Below are positions 1 to 9,849 of a DNA stretch of 64,000 nucleotides, one piece after another; position 1 is the first letter of the stretch, and every line of letters starts with the position of its first letter. A program made the position numbers and the translations under genes. This stretch comes from Typhlomys cinereus (taxonomy: Eukaryota; Chordata; Mammalia; Rodentia; Platacanthomyidae), in the NCBI GenBank assembly GCA_023101885.1, contig JALPQD010000928.1, positions 1-64,000 on the forward strand. Direction: 5' to 3'. Below the pieces are notes generated by a model. That model saw only the letters and a list, made by a program, of their open reading frames with translations, was not told where the DNA came from and did no database searches.

Positions 1-325
1 AGGAAGGGAAAGAAAAAGAGAACAAGAAAAGAGAAAGAGAAAATAGAGAAGGAAGAAGAAGAAAGAAAAAGAGAGAGAAGAGAAAAAGCGAAAGAAAAAG
101 AAGAAAAGAGAAAATAAAGAAAGAAGAGGAGAAAGAGGAAAAGAGAAGAGAAAGAACAAAAGAAAGAAAGAAAGAAGGAAGAAAGAGGAAGAAAAGAGAG
201 AAAAAGAAGAAAGAAGGAAAGAGGAAAGAAAAAGAGAAAGAGAAAAAGAAAGAAAAGAAAGAAAGAAAGAGAAAGAGAGAAGGAAAGAAAGAAAGAAAAA
301 GAGAAGGAAAGGAAAAGAAAAAAGT
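1..325. repeat. Polypurine (GAAA/GGAA)n tract
   Basis: Essentially only A and G on the plus strand for more than 300 bases, in degenerate GAAA, GGAA and GAGA units. It has no coding value. The window begins inside the tract, so its full length is unknown. Confidence 0.95.
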
Positions 326-553
326 TTCCAGTAACAAAAGTTTCAGAAATGAGGAAGGAGAACAAGGAGTACACGGGGAAATCGGTGTTTGCGAGAACGG
401 ACCTAGGAGGGGACAGCGCGCGGGTGGGACACCCAGGCTAGCGGGTCCGCAGGCTGGGCGCGGGGCCGAGGGGGCGCGCGGTTCTGGGTCCCGGGTTCCC
501 GGGGGCGGACCCCGCTGGCGGCGCCTGGCCCCTCTGCGGCCGTCGGAGCAGCC

Positions 554-590
554 ACATTCCTCCGGGTTTCCCACACATTGGCCATCAAAG
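554..590. promoter_or_regulatory. Cluster of TEAD-, RBPJ- and TCF/LEF-like motifs
   Basis: Within 37 bases lie ACATTCCT (TEAD-like, 554-561), TTTCCCACA (reverse complement of the RBPJ site TGTGGGAAA, 567-575) and ATCAAAG (TCF/LEF core, 584-590). These are motif matches only. Binding is inferred from the known consensus sites. Confidence 0.4.
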
Positions 591-678
591 CGTCCCCAAA
601 GCCTCAGCTTTTCCCGCGCCCCTCCCCCGCCGCTGGCTGGAGAAGCTATTTTTCACCCCCTCCTGGTCTTTAATCTGT

Positions 679-687
679 TGTGGGAAA
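679..687 (+). promoter_or_regulatory. Second RBPJ-like site
   Basis: TGTGGGAAA on the plus strand, about 110 bases from the opposite-strand copy at 567-575 and in the same CpG island. The spacing is too wide for the classical Notch paired site. Confidence 0.35.
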
Positions 688-2679
688 AGAAAGCGGCTTT
701 TGTTGCACGAGGGGCTGCGCGGGGGGCGGGGAGGGGGCGCCGGCGATTGTGTGTCCCCGCAGCTGCGCGCCCGGGACCGCCGGGGTGGGGGGCCGCCGGG
801 GTGCGGGGCCCGAGGTGGGGCTGCGCAGGATCGGGGGGCCGGGGAGGTCGCGCAGGGCCGGGATGCGGACGGGGAAGGTGGCGGGAGGAAGAGGCCACTC
901 GGGCGACCCAGCGGCCAGCCCCTTGTCCTTTTGGTTCAGTTCAGCACCTGGCCGGGAGGTTGCGGGAAGATGGACTCACATGGGCACGAGCACCCATAAA
1001 GTCCCCCACTGACCCCCCAAGGACTTGTGCACAGGCGGAGGCGCGATTACTCTGTGGTTTCGTTTTGGTTTTGCAGTACAGAGAATAGAACTCCGTGCAC
1101 GCGCTCTTCCACCGAGCTGCATTCCACACCGCACAGCGTCGCGTCCAAAGCTGCGTGCCACCCTCACCTGGGGTCCAGATGCACAACCAGCACCCAGGAG
1201 GTCTGACATCAGAGAGGACCGAGCAACTCGCGCTCGCCCTGGGAGCTGAGCTCTCAAAGATAGCCACGCTGCTTGCTTCCATGATGTTTCATGGAGCAAA
1301 ATGAATCTCTAGTGGGGTTTCCTTCCCTTTCTGCTTTCAAAGCAGAAGCTCTGGTCTGCGCTTCTTCTGCCTCCTTAGAGCTGTGTGACTTTGGGCAAGT
1401 TGCCCACCTCTCTGAACCGCAATCAGTATATGAGGCTTGAGAGTGATAATCACTTGGAAAATACCAGTCGCTGGGTCAGTCTGGGTGGGGCACAACTGTA
1501 ATCTAAACACTTGGAAGGCTGAGGCAGGAAGATGGAAAGTTTAGGGCCAGCCTAGCCTAAGTGGCTCTTAAGACAGGAACAAACGAACTGACAGGCTCTC
1601 CAGGATGACTGTCTGCAAAGATTGTTCTCGGTAAATCCCACGAACTTGCATCACTGTCTTGATTACACCTAGAGACAGTGTTGACTGGCTGGAGGCCTTC
1701 TGTGCCCCCAACCCCTGCCTTCTGGAATCGGGGACCATGGGGGGGCTTTTCCTCTTTGGCAGGTCACTGCGGTCACAGGCCCATCCTTCCCCTGGCAGCC
1801 TTTGAACTGTTGCCGGGATCTGGGCCAAAGCTAGACAATGTCTGGGCAGAGTGGACATTGGTTTTCAAGGACTTTTTTTTTTCTTCTCTCTTTGCCTTCA
1901 TCTTTTCTTGCCTCTGGACCCCACCATCTTTTCCAGTACCTTCCCTGAATCTCCATTGGATGGGGCCAGACTCAACTATCTGTTACAGAAAGCAGTCTGC
2001 GGACAGTCTCAGAACAAAGGACCTTCCGGTACCATCTGATTTGAAAGAGTTTACATTTTTATTTTGTTTGGGTTTTGAACCCTAGCTCCATGTTCACAGT
2101 AGTCCTCCTCTGCTTCTGGCTCTCTCCACCACAGTCCTGCATGTCAAATTTAAGTCCTGCAGGCCAATATGTGGTGACTCGTGCCTAGAATTCCAAGTAC
2201 TAACTGTCTAGTCTATATAGCAAGTTCTAGGCCAGCCCAGGTTACATAGACAAATGAACAAAAGGAAAAATAAGGAAGGGGGAAAAAAAATGAAATCCTG
2301 CCTGTAAGTGTTGTTTTCCCCAAAGTGGTTATTGGGGTGGAACTTTAATCACTTTTCTTTACTAAATGCCCAGTCCGCACCAGGCTCTGTTAAGAACACA
2401 GACCCAGGAGATACTGTAAGTTCTGATGACTAAGCGGGTCATCTTTGGGGTGGGTTGAGAGTCTTCTGTAATACCATGAAGGAATGAGACGTTTTGGAAA
2501 TAGTACTTCTGCAACATATTCTTGAACATTTGGTTTTTATCGTATGCTGCTTGTTAACTTAAAGTGCATTCACCCATGACTGATTGGTGTTTTCCAGAAT
2601 CCAGAAGTTCCAACCTTGTCCCCCAGCAGATAGGGTCCTTCCATGGCTGGACACTGTACAGACCCTCTGTCTTTGAGGG

Positions 2680-2800
2680 TTATAGCTACAGGTCTGGGTT
2701 CAAGTCCTCATTATTGAGGAGTTGCTCATAGGTGACTCTTTGAACTTTTGAATTTCAATGTCTTTGTCTAGGAAATGATAATAATATTCCCACCCCCCCA
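2680..2800 (+). mobile_element. MIR-type SINE fragment
   Basis: Shows the order typical of MIR: a GGGTTCAAGTCC-like box, then a stretch resembling 'gtgactctttgaac', then a decayed 'aaatgataataat' stretch. It is diverged, as expected of an ancient mammalian SINE. Confidence 0.5.
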
Positions 2801-3599
2801 AAAAAACTCCAAGGTATATGATATAAGATAGAAAGTACCCATTATTTGGGGGGTGAGGGGGATGCAGGACTATCATCCTAGACCTCAATAAACGAAGGCA
2901 GGAAGATAGCTACAAATCCAAGTCATCTTGGACTATATATGAAGACCCTGTCTCAAAAACCCCAACTCCCCCAAAGGAAGCACCCAGCACAGGTAAGGTC
3001 TTCAGAAAATGCTTCCCTTCTGGCTTGCCTGTGGGAGTCCCGCCCAACTCCAGATGCAGAGCAAGCCTTCCTGGGACAAGGTCTAAGGTCACCACCCTTG
3101 GTAAAGTAAGGCTTGTGTGTCTGGACCAAGCTCAGCTGGCGGGTGGAGAAGATTCTGAGCACCAAAATGGACTCCTAAATGCAAGAGGAGTCATTTCAGA
3201 CCTTATAAGACGCATCACACAGGAGGGATAAGGAGAGAGAGGTGAGCTTGGCATGTGCAAGCCCTTTGGTTTCCACCCCCAGCACAAAAACAGAAAAGTG
3301 AATCACATCTCCAGAAGTATGAATGGCTTGAAATTTCCGTTTCTTCTGAGCTTCTGCACAGATAATATTTCTCCTGATAGTCCCAACACCTCAATGTCTG
3401 CCTTTCTACTTAATGGGCCCGCTTTTGCTTTTCTCTGTCTGGTGGAAGAAACCACTTTCCAAAGGTCCTTTGGAAGGATGGAAACTTTGAGGACAGGCAA
3501 GTCTGGCAGAACACCTTGGAGTTGGCACTCGGTAGCAGTGCAAACCTGGGCACTAGACACACACATTCACCTCTGTGAACCCTAAAAATGGGCCAATGA

Positions 3600-3800
3600 A
3601 GCCAGGGGAGGTGGCACACACCTATAATCTCAGCACACAAGAGAAGGCAGGAGGACTTTACAGAGTGAGACTCTGTCTCAAAACAAACAGTGAGAAAATA
3701 AATACAGGGGCTCAGTTCTCAGTGGAGTGCTTGCCTAGCACTCTGAAGAGGCTCCCAGGTTACACCCCCAGCCCTGCAAAAACAAAACAAAAACAAACAA
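3600..3800 (+). mobile_element. B1-like then ID-like SINE fragments
   Basis: 3600-3688 reads like B1 (gtggcacacacctataatctc, then a 'gagactctgtctcaaaac' tail). It is followed by an ID-like unit (cagtggagtgcttgcctagc) and an A/C-rich tail. Both are diverged. Confidence 0.6.
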
Positions 3801-5065
3801 GCAAAACCAACATGCCATCAGGCAAACAGAACTCAGCAAACAAGGGGATAGTGGCACTGATAGTGCCCAAGTGTCTCTGGAACTGTCTGGAAGATCCCTC
3901 AAAACACCACCCCTATAAAGACGTAGGTCCTGAGCTGCCTTCTATCACCTTTCTCAGCATTGTCCAAGCCAAGGATCCACTCACGCTAGGATTCTGTGTA
4001 TTTCACCCCATACATCTTAACCCAGTCACAGTGGAACTTGACATGCTTTGTCCCCAGTAATCCTCACCTATGGGAGGTAGTGAAGATATTATCTTCCTCC
4101 CAGTTTTACAGAGGAGATAAGAGAGGTGGGATAGTGTGGGTGGGCTGGACAAAGCTTTGGGAGCTTTTGTGATTTCTTTGTTGTTCTCCTAGATGTCAGG
4201 CTGTATTTGGGACTCTGAGTAGCTGAGGGGAGGAGACAGGGACAGTTGGTAGATGGGTGGAGGGAAATTCTCAGCACACCTTTCTAGATATTGCAAAGTA
4301 TAAAAATGCACTGCACCATGGACTAGATGACAGTTTTCATTGGAGGACCAGCTGAGCAGTATTAGCAAAGTTCAGCATCCGAGGACACTTGTGCCCCCAC
4401 AATCCACTATTAGGGTCAATGTGGATAGGACAGAGGGCCGGAGTCTGGACCCAGATCAGCTCCGATGTCCCGTGTAACCTTGGCCAGTGTTTTAAAGTCC
4501 CCTCACATCTATCTACACATGGGGAAAAGTTAGCTCGCTGGCTTGATAGAAACCCAGTTGGAAGCAAAGACATCTGCAGACTTCATCATCATTACTTTGA
4601 CTTTGAAATTAACAACTCTTGAGACCCTCACGGCCACCTTGTTTTAGATTTTTAAAAGGCAAAACAATATAGCTTACAGTCCTGCCAACACCTAAAAAAA
4701 AAAAAAATCAAAGAACACCACACTGGATTTTTTTTTCTTTTTATAATTTTGGCAGAGGAAGATTCAGTTCCTGGAAATCGCTTGCAAAATGATTTCTGAC
4801 ACTGGGAGGAGATAATTAAAAAGAAGGGGGGGAAGGAAGAAGAAAAGTCACGCGTGTACACCAAGGAAGAAAGTGTAAAGAAAAGGAATAAACAAAAGAA
4901 AGGACTCTCAGAGAAAGAAGAAAAAGAAGAAGAAAAAGACTTGAAGGGCCCCAATTCAGGGGATGTTATCAAATTCTTAGCATCTGCAATTCACACGCCG
5001 CTCTGGAGCCCGGGCGGCGCAGGCCCTGCCCCTTTCTCGGGTGTCGACCGCTCATTGGTGGGGGA

Positions 5066-5089
5066 GGCAGTCGCCGGCCGGTGACTGCC
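5066..5089. repeat. 24-base near-perfect palindrome
   Basis: The halves meet between 5077 and 5078 and pair in 11 of 12 positions. The only mismatch (5073/5082) is a G-T wobble. It sits 55 bases from the BMP-responsive element. Confidence 0.8.
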
Positions 5090-5144
5090 CGAGGAAAGGT
5101 TGCCCGGGACACGCATCCCTGTGTGAACGCATGACGTCCCACCC

Positions 5145-5160
5145 TGGCGCCAGGCTGTCT
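5145..5160 (+). promoter_or_regulatory. BMP-responsive element, TGGCGCC-N5-GTCT
   Basis: TGGCGCC (5145-5151), spacer AGGCT, GTCT (5157-5160), then G. This exactly matches the bipartite SMAD1/5-SMAD4 site known from BMP target genes: a GC-rich SMAD box, five bases and a SMAD-binding GTCT box. Confidence 0.75.
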
Positions 5161-5164
5161 GGGG

Positions 5165-8040
5165 CTGAGTCTTAGATCAACACAGCTGTGGGACCGGGAC
5201 CCACAGCTGGGCAAAGGAGCGGATTCCTCAACAAAAAATAGGATTGTGAGAAAAGTTCTGAAACAAAAACAGCGCAGACAAAAGCCTTAATGACATCCTT
5301 TCATAAAAATAAAAAATGCAAGAGGGGGGAAAAAGCTGGTAAAAGGAGCAGAAGTGGGAACAGAAAGTTCAGAGGCATTTGGAATAAGAGACTGGAGGCC
5401 CCGCCACCGCCCAACAAGATGCAGAAGGCCCCGGCGAGCCGTCCAGTCCGCTGGGCAGGAAAAAGAAGTCTTTAGAGTTTAAACTCTATTCAGTTTTCCC
5501 AACCCAACCGTAACCCGCTCCTTTCAGAATCAGATTCTTGGGTTGGAAAAGACCCCCCCCTCCAAAGGTCACTTGTTCCCCCCTCTGTTCTTCCACAGAA
5601 CTGCCTGCAAATAAGGTCGAAGAAGAATAGAAATTTGTCTGAGGGCAAGCTATCACCCGGGATAGGACGGAATTCAGCTCGCTTTAACTAACCATACCGC
5701 ATCCTTCGGCCTTTAGAAGCATCATGGGAAAGAATAAGTGGGAAGGTGTTTTGCAAACTATAAACTGCTATCCTGATGCTAAGGGATCAGGGGTAGGAAT
5801 GAGAGAAGGAACAGGAGGATGTGGGTGGGCTGAGAACCTACCACACACCTGGCTGGGTGCTCAGGAGAGCTATGGTGGGAGGGGAGCATGTCCAAAGTTT
5901 CTCCGAGAAGACAAGACTTTTTTGTTGGCTGTAGGAGAGATAGCAGATAAAGTCCACCTGAGTTTGATTCCCAGAAGTCTACTTGGTGGAAGGAGAAAAC
6001 TGACTTCTGAAAACTGTCCTGTGATCTCCAGCTGCGCACCATGGCATGCATGCATGTGTGCATGCTTCCTTGTACCTTCCTTCCCTCTAATAGATTATGA
6101 AATAAAATTTTAAAAAATTATTTGTTGAACCAATGAGGCAGGGGTTTCCTCAGCTCCACATTACAGACAGGAAGACTGAGGAAAAGAGAGATGATGTATG
6201 GAAAGCTCATCCTCCTGTAAATGGCAATAATGGACTCTGATTTTTCTACAACCTCCTGGCTTAACTCTTTTGCACAAACACACAGAAGGCGTGCCTGATA
6301 GAGAAAGAACAGATATCTTCTGTTTGGTGATTCAGGAGGCCCTGTAGCCACAGCTTATGCTTCCCGTGACCAAATAGCTGGGACTTGTGCAGCAAAAAGA
6401 GACTGACTTGTCTACTGACAGATTCCCCCCCCCCCTTTTAATACAGAAAGGGCTTCCCTTGAAAATATTAATATCCCAGCAAGGAAACTTTGGAAGACCT
6501 CTTTCTTGGGACACAAGCCCCATGGTGTGATGGAAAAGAACGAGGCTTTAAGACTGACTTTAGTATATGACTTGCGGTGTGATATTGGACATGTTTTATA
6601 TCCCCTCTCTGGGCCTGTTGCCATCCCACACCTGCCTGTCCAAATTTCACAAAACCTTAGACTTCTTGAGTCAGAAGGAATTTAAAATAATCCCTTAGTA
6701 CATTTTATTCTCCAGGGTAGCAAAGCTAGGGCGCCTGGGTTTCTTCAAGATTGGATGTAAAAGACCATGTGTGGCAGAGAGGGCATATTGAACCTAATGG
6801 CTCTGGATTCCTAGTGTGCTGTCAGTAGAATCTTCTGGAACAGTCCTCTTAAGTCAGAGTTCCCACTGTCCTGTTAATCAGTGCCACACACTATTAAAAC
6901 TCTTGTTTCCTGAGTTAATCTTGTCTCCAGCATTGTGAGATTCTTGAGAGCAGAGGCCACTTTTTTTTTTTTTTTTTTTTTTTTAAAATGGGAAACAAAC
7001 TCCTTACTAGCTGATTGATTAAGGAAGCAGTCACTAGGGATCGTTCCCTCTTGGTCCCTTCCAAGATGGAAACCAGCAACTTGGCACTCCAGATTCCCAA
7101 ATGTCTGGAAATAAGCAGCAAGAAGACAGGCAGAGAATACTGAGTGCAGCATCCCGCTGCCTGGCATGAAATACAGGATTTAACATTGCCTGCCCACTGA
7201 TTCCTCTCCTGGTCTCTCACATAGAGCTGGAGCGACTTCAGCAGGACTAAGAATAATCAAGTCCAGGTGGCAGCCCTGCCCTAGCAGAAAGGGTCAGACA
7301 ACGGAGATGCAATTGCTATTGTTTTCTGCACAGAACTTAGGACGTGCTAGGAGGAAGTGCAAAAGGAGAGGCAAGAGTTAAAGATTTCCCCAGCTGGTGG
7401 GGAGGGGGCTTCTTAAAAGATCTATCTAGAAATTGTTCCTTTGGCCCCCCATATTGTGAAACCCTGTCCAAATTTCTAATCAGACTCACTTCTGAGGCGC
7501 AATGGGGCATATGTGTGATTTCTTATGGAGTTCATGAGGCTAATTTTTCTTTCCCCCTGCAGAAAGCATGGATTCAGACAGCTTTCTTCTCTCTCCCCTT
7601 TTCCCCTGTTGCTCAAATAAATAGCGTTCTTTGCTGAAACTCCCTCCCCTCTTCCTTCTGCAATCTCAGCTCCTAACCCAAATCTGTTTTGTTCATTGTA
7701 ACCTCAGTTTCACCGCAATTAATTTTTCCCCCCTCTGGTCACAAGATAATTCCTGACGCCAGTGAGTCTGGAGGTCAGACGAACAGCAAATTGGGGAACA
7801 AGGCGGCACTAATTCCTTACAAGTTTCCCTTGAAAATTCTTGAGAGAGAGAGAGAACGAGAGAGAGAGCATCTTATCTCCTAAGAGCTGTGGTTTCGAAC
7901 CAGTATTGGGCTAAGGGTGAAGTGGCAGGGGGAGGGGGCAGAGGAACGTAAAGATCTGGGGACTTGGCCAGAAAAAAAAGGCAAATTCTTAAAGTTGATG
8001 GCTTAAAGTGATTTTTAAAAAATCCTCGTTGACTAAGAGG
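5165..8040. other. Intergenic upstream of ID3, no gene seen
   Basis: Non-coding. Contains a B2-type SINE 3' part (5951-6118), a MIR-like piece near 6530-6630, a T24 run (6961-6984) and a short (GA)n tract near 7842-7868. The rest is unique and may hold ID3 regulatory DNA that I cannot resolve by eye. Confidence 0.6.
5951..6118 (+). mobile_element. B2/B3-type SINE, 3' part
   Basis: Reads 'cctgagtttgattcccagaa', then 'gaaaactgacttctgaaaac', 'catggcatgcatgcatg' and an A-rich end. This matches the body of B2/B3 rodent SINEs without the first 40 or so bases. Confidence 0.65.
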
Positions 8041-8275
8041 CCCGCCTCTCCCCCCAGTATCGACGCTTCCTCATTCTTTGAATCCGCGGCTCCGCGGTCT
8101 TCGGCGTCAGACCAGCCGGTGGAAGCCTGTTAGCAATTTAAACGGGCTGTGAACGCCCAGGGCTGGGGAGGCGGGGTCCGGGGTTGGAGGGGCGGGGCTC
8201 AGACGGGTTGCTTTGCATAAGGGGCGTGTCATCGAGGGGGCTCTTATAAAGGGCGGCCGGCGGCAGGCCGTGCAC
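8040..8275 (+). promoter_or_regulatory. ID3: ID3 core and proximal promoter
   Basis: GC-rich DNA with a GC box (GGGGCGGGGC, 8189-8198), two CAGAC SMAD boxes (8108-8112, next to GGCGTC, and 8200-8204), a TTTGCATAA octamer-like stretch near 8212 and a TATAAA box (8245-8250). Transcription should start near 8275, about 70 bases before the ATG. ID genes are known immediate-early BMP and serum targets, and the SMAD boxes fit this. Confidence 0.8.
8245..8250 (+). promoter_or_regulatory. ID3: TATA box of ID3
   Basis: TATAAA about 99 bases upstream of the ATG in a GC-rich promoter. It places initiation near 8275. Confidence 0.85.
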
Positions 8276-8343
8276 GCACTGCAAGCTGCTCTCAGGCATC
8301 CTTGGTTCGTCTTCTCCAGGCGCTACCAGCTTCTCTCGTCAAC

Positions 8344-8643
8344 ATGAAGGCGCTGAGCCCGGTGCGCGGCTGCTACGAGGCGGTGTGCTGCCTGTCGGAA
8401 CGCAGTCTGGCCATCGCGCGGGGTCGCGGCAAGAGCCCGGCGGCCGAGGAGCCGCTGAGCCTCTTGGACGACATGAATCACTGCTACTCGCGCCTGCGGG
8501 AACTGGTGCCCGGAGTTCCGCGAGGCACTCAGCTTAGCCAGGTGGAAATCCTGCAGCGTGTCATAGACTACATCCTCGACCTGCAGGTGGTCCTGGCCGA
8601 GCCGGCTCCCGGACCCCCGGACGGTCCGCATCTCCCCATCCAG
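8344..8643 (+). CDS. ID3: ID3 coding exon 1
   Basis: Encodes residues 1-100, including the whole HLH, and ends in LPIQ. The donor is CAG|GTGCGC, phase 0. Confidence 0.97.
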
Positions 8644-8816
8644 GTGCGCGTGGGAGACGGCGGGGCGGGGCTGAGCGTCCCAGCTTGGAAGCGGCGGGGG
8701 ACCTTCGGGACTCCCCGAACTCCTGGTCTAACCCGTCTCTTGTCCTCCTTTCTCAGACAGCTGAGCTCGCCCCGGAACTTGTGATCTCCAATGACAAGAG
8801 GAGGTTCTGCCACTGA
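8344..8816 (+). CDS. ID3: DNA-binding protein inhibitor ID-3 (gene span of the CDS)
   Basis: CDS is join(8344-8643, 8757-8816), 119 codons plus stop, the length I know for mammalian ID3. ID3 has an HLH but no basic region. It pairs with E proteins such as TCF3 and blocks their binding to E-boxes, holding back differentiation in the nucleus. The start [10 protein letters not shown], helix 1 (about 41-55, [15 protein letters not shown]), the loop, helix 2 (about 67-83, [18 protein letters not shown]) and the end NDKRRFCH are all intact. Ser5 in the SPVR motif is the reported CDK2 site. The ATG starts the conserved N-terminus. Intron 1 is 113 bases with GT-AG ends. A second intron lies in the 3' UTR. 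No stop or frameshift is present. Confidence 0.98.
8644..8756 (+). other. ID3: ID3 intron 1, open in frame
   Basis: 113 bases, GTGCGC to CTTTCTCAG. It has no stop codon in the exon 1 frame. If retained, translation runs on to a stop at 8782-8784, giving a 146-residue product with a different C-terminus. That matches the type of isoform known as ID3L. Confidence 0.85.
8757..8816 (+). CDS. ID3: ID3 coding part of exon 2
   Basis: Encodes [19 protein letters not shown] and a TGA stop (8814-8816). The exon continues as 3' UTR to 8839, where a GTGAGT donor begins. Confidence 0.97.
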   Translation, partial: TAELAPELVISNDKRRFCH

Positions 8817-8839
8817 CCCGGCTGTACTGGCACCTCCCG

Positions 8840-9348
8840 GTGAGTATCTTCAATTCCCGGGGAGAAGGAAAAGGCTCGCCCGGCAAACCCTGCGCGGTCG
8901 GGACTTGGAGGGGACTCGGGGTCCCGCGGCTTAGGAAAATCGCGGCTAGAGAGGGGCAAGTGACTCATCCGTGGGCCCTTTGGATGCATAGCAGGACATT
9001 TCAGTCGCACGTGCACGACTAACGCACATTGCCAGTCCCCGGCTCTCTGGATGGGCAAAGACCAGGGTCGGTGGGGGCGCGGGTCGAACTAAATAAATAG
9101 TCTTTCTGTTTGGAAGCGTGAAGGGAGCCCCCCCCTTTCCATTCGTGTCATTTCCAGGGGGGAGGGATATTGTAGCTCCGCCTGTAGTCCTTTGGCGCCA
9201 ACTGGGTGGAGGCTAGTGGGGCGCGGAGTTATCAGCTGGAGGTAGCGACCAAGTTTCCTCCCTGGCGCCGGCCAGTCTGCGGGGGCCCCGCCTCGGCGCG
9301 CTCGGCGGAAACTGACGGCTCCCTGCTCTTCTCTCCTCCCCCGCCCAG
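8840..9348 (+). other. ID3: ID3 intron 2, within the 3' UTR
   Basis: 509 bases from GTGAGT to CCGCCCAG. The next exon begins AACGCAGGTGCTGGCGCCCG, as in the ID3 mRNA I know. The junction is 23 bases past the stop codon, too close to trigger nonsense-mediated decay by the usual 50-55 base rule. The intron holds an exact BMP-responsive element at 9263. Confidence 0.88.
9263..9278 (+). promoter_or_regulatory. ID3: BMP-responsive element in ID3 intron 2
   Basis: TGGCGCC (9263-9269), spacer GGCCA, GTCT (9275-9278), then G. It is in the same orientation and spacing as the copy at 5145. Confidence 0.65.
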
Positions 9349-9845
9349 AACGCAGGTGCTGGCGCCCGTTCCGCCTGGGATCCTGGGACTCCGGGACCCT
9401 CTCCCGCCGGAAGCTCGAGGGCACGGATGAGCCCCAACTTCGCTCTGCCCACTTTACTTCCCGCAAACCCCTGCCTCGAGGCTGGGCCTGGCGCCCGAGA
9501 GCGAAGGACTGTGAACTTGGGTGGCCTGAAGAGCTAGCCGCTGGTCAGCAGCTGGGCAATGTCACCCTGCCCCCGCCCCACCCCCAAGTTGTAAAGACTA
9601 ACTTCTGAGAATGGGGGGGAACTTCGGGGGGCGGGAGACGAATGGCTGTCCTGCGAAGTCCACCAAGGCAGTGTTAACAGCTGGTCTTCTGGAGAATGTC
9701 TCCACCCGATCATGAACTCTATAATAGAGTATATAGCTTTTGTACCTTTTTTTTGCAGGAGGGTAACTTTCTGTAATCACGTGATGTATATTAAACTTTT
9801 TATAAAAGTTAACATTTTGCATAATAAACGATTTTTTTTAAAAAA
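9349..9845 (+). other. ID3: ID3 exon 3, 3' UTR
   Basis: Non-coding last exon. The end carries the strongly conserved ID3 stretch CTCTATAATAGAGTATATAG and a TATTAAAC...ATTTTGCATAATAAACG end. An AATAAA at 9823-9828 places cleavage near 9845. Confidence 0.9.
9823..9828 (+). terminator. ID3: ID3 polyadenylation signal
   Basis: AATAAA followed by T- and A-rich sequence, in the context known for the ID3 mRNA end. Confidence 0.9.
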
Positions 9846-9849
9846 GAAA

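Larger units (their letters stand above)
400..1000. promoter_or_regulatory. CpG island about 7.5 kb upstream of ID3
   Basis: Very GC-rich with many CpG dinucleotides, in sharp contrast to the AT-rich and purine-rich flanks. All six frames stay open by composition and none resembles a known protein. I infer a distal promoter or enhancer, perhaps of a non-coding transcript. No TATA box or certain splice donor could be assigned. Confidence 0.7.
1000..4985. other. Intergenic, no gene seen
   Basis: Mostly unique non-coding sequence with decayed repeats: a MIR-like piece near 1370-1450, B1-like pieces near 1480-1575 and 2160-2270, a MIR near 2680-2800 and a B1/ID pair near 3600-3800. ORFs are short and unsupported. 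Confidence 0.6.
4985..5165. promoter_or_regulatory. GC-rich candidate BMP enhancer upstream of ID3
   Basis: A compact CpG-rich block inside AT-rich DNA. It holds an inverted CCAAT box (ATTGG, 5054-5058), a 24-base near-palindrome (5066-5089), a TGACGT half-CRE near 5132 and an exact BMP-responsive element (5145-5160). It lies about 3.1 kb upstream of the inferred ID3 start site. I recall, unverified, that a BMP4-responsive element was reported about 3 kb upstream of human ID3. Enhancer function is inferred. Confidence 0.7.

Noticed and set aside
8302..8784. 160-codon ORF starting upstream of the ID3 ATG
   Set aside because: It adds 14 codons of 5' UTR and reads through intron 1. The conserved protein starts at 8344. 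Only the retained-intron idea is kept.
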